A DNA stretch of 64,000 nucleotides, from NCBI GenBank assembly GCA_946558465.1, contig CAMNTM010000006.1, positions 1 through 64,000 on the forward strand. The letters run 5' to 3'. The DNA is from an uncultured Lachnospiraceae bacterium (GTDB taxonomy: Bacteria; Bacillota; Clostridia; Lachnospirales; Lachnospiraceae). This document shows positions 59,598 to 64,000 of this stretch, in pieces. How positions within the stretch are numbered: the first letter of the stretch is position 1; every line of letters begins with the position of its first letter. Made by a program: the position numbers and the translations under genes. The notes below the pieces were generated by a model. It worked only from the letters and a program-made list of their open reading frames with translations, did no database searches and was not told the DNA's origin.

Positions 59598-61132
59598 TGA
59601 GCACACTATATGATAAGCTGAAAAGATACAGCGATTCGGATTATTATGGGTTCCATATGCCGGGGCATAAGAGGAATATGGATATGCTGGGCGGTACATC
59701 TCCATATCAGATAGATATCACGGAGATAGAAGGCTTTGATGACCTTCACCACCCGGATGGGATTTTGAAAAGTGCCCAGGAGCGGGCAGCTTGGGTGTAT
59801 CACGCGGAGGAGACACATTTCCTCATAAATGGAAGTACAGCGGGAATCTTAAGTGCCGTTTTGGGTGTAACTAGAAAGGGTGACAGAATACTTGTGGCAA
59901 GAAATTGCCACAAGTCTGTCTATCATGCAATATACTTAAATGAACTGACCCCGGTCTATCTGTATCCGGGCTTTGACGAAAGTACACAGCTTAATACGGA
60001 AATATCCGTACAGGATGTAAGAGAGGCCCTTGACGAATATCCACAGATTCGTGCAGTTGTCATCGTATCGCCGACTTATGACGGAGTCGTGTCCGATGTG
60101 GCGGCGATTGCGTCGGCAGTACATGAGAAGGGACTGCCGCTTGTGGTGGATGAAGCGCATGGGGCTCATTTTAGTTTTCATCCGTATTTTCCTGAAAATT
60201 CTAATCAGAAGGGTGCAGACGTTGTGATACACAGTCTTCACAAAACTCTTCCATCTTTGACTCAGACAGCGCTTCTTCATATGAATGGGAGGATTGCCGA
60301 CAGGGAACGTATTCGGAGCTATCTGCATATGCTGCAGTCAAGCAGTCCGTCTTATGTACTTATGGCGGGAATAGATGCCTGTGTTCAGATGCTGGAGAAA
60401 GAGAGGGAGAAGCTGTTTATCCCCTATGTCCGGCGTTTGAAGGAGATGCGCAGGAGTCTGTCAAAGCTTAATCATTTACGTCTTCTTGGGACAGAGCACT
60501 ACGATTATTCGAAAGTGATAATCTCTGCAGGAGATACAGGGATTTCTGGAAAGCAGCTGTATGATACTCTGCTGGAGAAGTATCATCTTCAGATGGAGAT
60601 GATGGCGGGGACGTATGTGCTGGCTATGACTTCGGTGGGAGATACAGGTGAAGGATTTCACAGGCTGGTACACGCAGTGCATGAGATGGATAAGGCGGCA
60701 GAGCTCTCTACAGTTGGTGCTTCTAAAACTACGGCTGTTTCTGCTTCTGTTGCTGCTGTTTCGGAGGTTTCTCAGGTCCGGTTTAACTGCACAGGTAAAT
60801 TTCCCCGGCTTCCGAGAATCTATACAAATGCAGAGATTCAAAGCATGTATGACACAGAGAAAAAGAAGATGCAGAAAGAAAAAGTACCGAAGCAGCAGGA
60901 AGGACGAATAAAATGTGTACCCTGGGAGAAAAGTGAGGGATATATTTCTCTGGAGTATGCGTATCTCTATCCGCCGGGAAGTCCGATGGCAGTGCCGGGG
61001 GAGAAAATTACGGAGGAGCTTATCCGGCGGCTTCTTAGCTGCACAGAGGCGGGATTTAAAATAGAAGGACTTAAGACAGAAGGACAGATTGAGGTTTGGA
61101 CAGATGGGGCAGATATATTATATAATGGGTAA
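59597..61132 (+). CDS. Orn/Lys/Arg decarboxylase family PLP enzyme (YaaO-like)
   Basis: A 511-residue fold-type I decarboxylase. It shows the N-terminal FHMPGHKRN, PLP-binding DEAHGAHF and VIHSLHKTLPSLTQTALLH with the Schiff-base Lys, and a late EYAYLYPPGSPMAVPGE motif. Substrate may be lysine, arginine or ornithine. B. subtilis has the related yaaO upstream of tmk-holB, and the order here is similar. It overlaps the kinase gene downstream by 29 bases. Confidence 0.9.
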   Translation: MSTLYDKLKRYSDSDYYGFHMPGHKRNMDMLGGTSPYQIDITEIEGFDDLHHPDGILKSAQERAAWVYHAEETHFLINGSTAGILSAVLGVTRKGDRILVARNCHKSVYHAIYLNELTPVYLYPGFDESTQLNTEISVQDVREALDEYPQIRAVVIVSPTYDGVVSDVAAIASAVHEKGLPLVVDEAHGAHFSFHPYFPENSNQKGADVVIHSLHKTLPSLTQTALLHMNGRIADRERIRSYLHMLQSSSPSYVLMAGIDACVQMLEKEREKLFIPYVRRLKEMRRSLSKLNHLRLLGTEHYDYSKVIISAGDTGISGKQLYDTLLEKYHLQMEMMAGTYVLAMTSVGDTGEGFHRLVHAVHEMDKAAELSTVGASKTTAVSASVAAVSEVSQVRFNCTGKFPRLPRIYTNAEIQSMYDTEKKKMQKEKVPKQQEGRIKCVPWEKSEGYISLEYAYLYPPGSPMAVPGEKITEELIRRLLSCTEAGFKIEGLKTEGQIEVWTDGADILYNG

Positions 61133-61691
61133 AAGCGCCTCCGGGAAGGATACCATTTTCAGAGAGCTTAAGGAGAGGCTTCCAGAGCTTAGGACGATTG
61201 TATTATATACGACAAGGCCGGCCCGGGCGGGAGAGCGAAATGGTGTAGAATATTTTTTTATTTCAGAGGATACATTAAATATATATATAAAAGAAGGAAA
61301 AGTAATTGAACTTCGTACGTATAATACTATTCACGGAGCATGGAAGTATGCTACAATAGATGATGGACAGGTAAAATTTGATGAGACAGGCTATCTGATG
61401 ATGGGAACATTGGAGTCTTATGCAAAAATCCGGGAGTACTACGGCAGCGGACAGGTCGTGCCTATTTATATAGAGGTAGAGGAAGGGGAACGGCTTTTAA
61501 GAGCTGTCCTGCGGGAGCGGGGACAGGAGGAACCGAAGTACGCGGAGCTTTGCAGAAGGTTTCTTGCAGACAGGGAGGATTTTTCAGAAGAGAATCTTGA
61601 AAAGGCAGGGATTACCAGACGTTTCTGCAATACCGACAGGTTACAATGTATAGAAGAAATTATAGGGGAAATACGACATGGGAAGCTTTAA
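61104..61691 (+). CDS. guanylate kinase-like protein
   Basis: A 195-residue P-loop kinase. The P-loop is IMGKSASGKDT, and TTRPARAGERNGVEYFFIS matches the guanylate kinase GMP-binding start. The next Gmk motif, usually HGNYYGT, reads IHGAWKYATID, so GMP binding may be modified. It sits where B. subtilis has thymidylate kinase, between the decarboxylase and holB. The ATG at 61104 is preferred over a TTG at 61089. It overlaps holB by 14 bases. Confidence 0.8.
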   Translation: MGQIYYIMGKSASGKDTIFRELKERLPELRTIVLYTTRPARAGERNGVEYFFISEDTLNIYIKEGKVIELRTYNTIHGAWKYATIDDGQVKFDETGYLMMGTLESYAKIREYYGSGQVVPIYIEVEEGERLLRAVLRERGQEEPKYAELCRRFLADREDFSEENLEKAGITRRFCNTDRLQCIEEIIGEIRHGKL

Positions 61692-62667
61692 GGACGTAGT
61701 AGGACATAGAGATGTTATCCGGTATATTCAAAATGCAGTAAAGGAAAATAAAGTATCGCATGCTTATATTATTAATGGAGAGAAAGGCTCTGGCAAGAGG
61801 CTTTTATCCAGTCTTTTTGCAGCTGCGCTTTTATGTGAGAAGGGCGGACCAGACCCATGTAATAAGTGCCACTCCTGTATACAGGCTGAAAGCGGCAATC
61901 ATCCGGATATTATCTGGGTATCTCATGAAAAGCCGGGTTCTATCGGAGTAGACGATGTAAGAGAACAGATTAATCATACGGTGGCGGTAAGACCTTATCA
62001 GGGGCCGTATAAGGTTTATATTATTCCACAGGCGGATATGATGACTGTGCAGGCGCAGAATGCACTTCTTAAGACGATTGAAGAGCCGCCGGAATACGCA
62101 GTGCTGATACTGCTTACAGAGAATGCAGATTCGCTGCTTGCAACGATTAATTCGCGGTGTGTGATGCTAAAGCTGCGTAATATCAAGGATACGCTTATTC
62201 ATAAATATCTGATGGAGAGGCTTGCAGTGCCCGATTATAAGGCAGATGTATGTACGGCATTTTCCCAGGGAAATCTTGGAAGGGCTATTATGCTGGCAAA
62301 TTCAGAGCATTTCAATGAGATACATGACGATGCCATCCATCTCCTTCAGCGTATTCATGAAATGGAGCTCAGCGAAATTATAAAAGTCGTAAAGCATGTA
62401 GAAGCATATAAAATAGAAATCAACGACTATCTCGATATTATTATGATATGGTATAGAGACGTTTTATTATATAAGGCGACGAAGGATACAGAAAAGGTGG
62501 TGCTTAAGGATCAGGTAAATTATATGAAGGAACAGGCAAAAAAGAGTTCCTACGAAGGAATTGAGCTGATTCTTAAGAGCCTCGAAAAGGCAAAAGCCAG
62601 GCTTAGAGCAAATGTTAATTTTGAACTGACTATGGAGCTTTTGTTTCTGACGATAAAGGAGAACTAA
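61678..62667 (+). CDS. holB: DNA polymerase III subunit delta'
   Basis: A 329-residue clamp-loader subunit. It has the RFC box SHAYIINGEKGSGKRLL (a modified Walker A), a zinc-binding CNKCHSC with an upstream Cys, QAQNALLKTIEEPP and the SRC-type INSRCVMLKLR. It overlaps the kinase gene by 14 bases and precedes ricT by 3 bases, the standard Firmicutes order. Confidence 0.93.
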   Translation: MGSFKDVVGHRDVIRYIQNAVKENKVSHAYIINGEKGSGKRLLSSLFAAALLCEKGGPDPCNKCHSCIQAESGNHPDIIWVSHEKPGSIGVDDVREQINHTVAVRPYQGPYKVYIIPQADMMTVQAQNALLKTIEEPPEYAVLILLTENADSLLATINSRCVMLKLRNIKDTLIHKYLMERLAVPDYKADVCTAFSQGNLGRAIMLANSEHFNEIHDDAIHLLQRIHEMELSEIIKVVKHVEAYKIEINDYLDIIMIWYRDVLLYKATKDTEKVVLKDQVNYMKEQAKKSSYEGIELILKSLEKAKARLRANVNFELTMELLFLTIKEN

Positions 62668-62670
62668 TTT

Positions 62671-63582
62671 ATGACAAGAGTAATCGGAGTAAGATTTCGC
62701 CCGGCAGGAAAGATTTATTTCTTTGCTCCGGGTAAGCTTAGTATAAAGATGGGCGATAAGGTTATTGTGGAGACGGCAAGAGGTGTGGAGTTCGGTTTTG
62801 TTGTTTCCGGACCGAAGGATGTGGACGACGAGAAAATCACCCAGCCGCTTAAGCCGGTTATCCGTACTGCCACAGCAGAGGATATACAGAAAGAGGAGAA
62901 AAACCGGGAGAAGGAAAAGGAGGCTTTTGAAATCTGTCTGGAGAAAATCCGTAAGCATGAGCTGGAGATGAAGCTGATTGATGCGGAGTATACCTTTGAT
63001 AATAATAAGGTATTATTTTATTTTACGGCCGACGGAAGAATTGATTTCCGTGAGCTGGTAAAGGACCTTGCAAGTGTGTTCCGTACCAGAATTGAATTAA
63101 GACAGATTGGAGTCCGGGACGAGACGAAAATCCGCGGAGGTATCGGAATCTGCGGAAGAGCGCTGTGCTGTCATACGTATCTTTCAGAGTTTGCACCGGT
63201 ATCTATTAAAATGGCAAAGGAGCAGAATCTGTCACTGAACCCTACAAAAATATCCGGAGTATGCGGCAGACTGATGTGTTGTCTGACTAATGAGGAAGAA
63301 ACCTATGAGGAACTTAACAGTCATCTTCCCGGAAACGGCGACTATGTGACAACGCCGGAGGGGCTTCATGGTTCTGTGCAGTCAGTGAATGTACTGCGCC
63401 AGCTTGTAAAGGTAATTGTGACGCTTGACAATGACGAGAAGGAAATCCGGGAATACCGTGCTTCTGAGCTTAAATTTAAGCCGAGACGGAAAAAGAAGGA
63501 TGTAAGACTTTCAAAGGAAGAGATGGCAGAGCTTAAGGCGCTGGAAGAGAAGAATGGAGCGTCGAAGCTTGATGATGAATAA
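62671..63582 (+). CDS. ricT: PSP1 domain protein RicT (YaaT)
   Basis: A 303-residue protein of the Y complex (RicA/F/T), which in B. subtilis stimulates RNase Y processing, sporulation and competence. The PSP1 domain spans about residues 60-150; conserved Cys residues lie in GGIGICGRALCCHTYL and ISGVCGRLMCCLTNE, known as Fe-S ligands in the family. The C-terminus is charged. It follows holB directly. RicA and RicF are not in the window. Confidence 0.94.
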   Translation: MTRVIGVRFRPAGKIYFFAPGKLSIKMGDKVIVETARGVEFGFVVSGPKDVDDEKITQPLKPVIRTATAEDIQKEEKNREKEKEAFEICLEKIRKHELEMKLIDAEYTFDNNKVLFYFTADGRIDFRELVKDLASVFRTRIELRQIGVRDETKIRGGIGICGRALCCHTYLSEFAPVSIKMAKEQNLSLNPTKISGVCGRLMCCLTNEEETYEELNSHLPGNGDYVTTPEGLHGSVQSVNVLRQLVKVIVTLDNDEKEIREYRASELKFKPRRKKKDVRLSKEEMAELKALEEKNGASKLDDE

Positions 63583-63652
63583 GCAGGAAATACTGCAGGA
63601 AGGCGGGCGCCGGATGAACGAAACGGAGGCATGGCAGGAAAAGGAGTGTCGG

Positions 63653-64000
63653 ATGAGCAGGCAGGAGATACTGCGGGAGGGCGAGCGTCTTGACGACCTG
63701 CAGACAAAAGGATATGAGATTATCCAGCATCCGGGGCGGTTCTGCTTTGGGATAGATGCCGTGCTTTTATCCTCCTTTGCGAAGGTAAAGAGAGGAGAGC
63801 AGGCAATTGATCTTGGTACGGGTACGGGGATCGTGCCAATACTTCTTGAATCCAAAAATGAGGGCGCATCCTATACAGGGCTGGAAATTCAAAAAGAAAG
63901 CGCTGATATGGCGCGAAGAAGTGTTTTATATAATAAGCTCCAGGATAAGATAAGGATTGTAACAGGTGATATTAAGGAGGCAGCCGATTTGTTCGGCACT
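63653..64000 (+). CDS. tRNA1(Val) A37 N6-methyltransferase-like protein, 5' part
   Basis: A partial gene, cut by the window edge after 116 codons. It shows GERLDDLQTKGYEIIQHPGR, FCFGIDAVLLSSFAKV and the SAM-binding loop IDLGTGTGIVPILL, the TrmN6/YabB pattern. The ATG at 63653 with AAGGAG six bases before is preferred. The frame is open from an ATG at 63572 that overlaps the ricT stop, and the extra 27 codons include a near-copy of the true N-terminus (QEILQEGGR versus QEILREGER). Confidence 0.85.
   Translation, partial: MSRQEILREGERLDDLQTKGYEIIQHPGRFCFGIDAVLLSSFAKVKRGEQAIDLGTGTGIVPILLESKNEGASYTGLEIQKESADMARRSVLYNKLQDKIRIVTGDIKEAADLFGT

Overview
The window reads as a chromosomal segment of a low-to-mid GC, spore-forming Gram-positive anaerobe of the Lachnospiraceae type (Dorea, Mediterraneibacter and Blautia relatives; the genus cannot be fixed from the sequence). 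The reasons are strong AGGAGG ribosome-binding sites, a T-box leader, a large Gram-positive SRP RNA, a reverse rubrerythrin with PerR, sporulation genes (spoIID, spoIIQ, cwlD, bofA), a Gram-positive Tad pilus locus and several proteins of kinds seen mainly in Lachnospiraceae. Almost all of it is housekeeping chromosome. The only clear mobile-element trace is a decayed ParA relic at the left edge.

Layout. 0-1.8 kb: ParA relic and azlCD. 2-4.4 kb: cysK and a D,D-carboxypeptidase. 4.4-7.9 kb: T-box leader and ileS. 7.9-13.2 kb: glgP, a fruK-like kinase, spoIID-spoIIQ. 13.3-16.5 kb: tRNA-Lys(CTT), a small membrane protein, a GIY-YIG protein and a HelD-type helicase. 16.6-19.6 kb (minus strand): aroF-aroB-SDR. 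19.9-23.8 kb: an HTH protein, dgt, an unknown protein and tadA. 23.8-30.2 kb: SRP RNA, a B12/radical SAM protein, a 34-residue membrane peptide, a VanW protein, and an AIRS-like/Lrp/aminotransferase operon. 30.3-34 kb: reverse rubrerythrin and perR with matching operators, an NlpC/P60 hydrolase, an intergenic DnaA-box cluster, DUF1858 and mecA. 34-41.5 kb: GH18 spore-type hydrolase, cwlD, sua5, upp, dCMP deaminase, yaaL/bofA and an Sfp-type transferase. 41.7-49.9 kb: a ten-gene Tad/Flp pilus locus. 50-57 kb: rhomboid, histidine kinase, HIT, ECF sigma, murG, a possible anti-sigma, TSCPD protein and mtnN. 57-64 kb: pgi, a basic amino acid decarboxylase, a guanylate-kinase-like gene, holB, ricT and trmN6 (cut by the window edge).

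Themes. (1) Regulation by RNA and DNA elements: an isoleucine T-box; two nearly identical PerR-box-like sites in front of rubrerythrin and perR; hairpins that enclose the ribosome-binding sites of spoIID and cwlD; and a tandem 66-bp structured repeat in the predicted 5' leader of mtnN. The last is the best candidate here for something undescribed. (2) A dispersed palindromic element with GGGGACGGGG/CCCCGTCCCC arms occurs at least four times. Two copies supply the stop codons of host genes, one sits between a T-box terminator and the ileS ribosome-binding site, and one lies between the SRP RNA promoter and a divergent gene. (3) Conserved Firmicutes neighbourhoods are rearranged: yaaL and bofA are divergent, and a guanylate-kinase-like gene lies where B. 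subtilis has tmk between the decarboxylase and holB.
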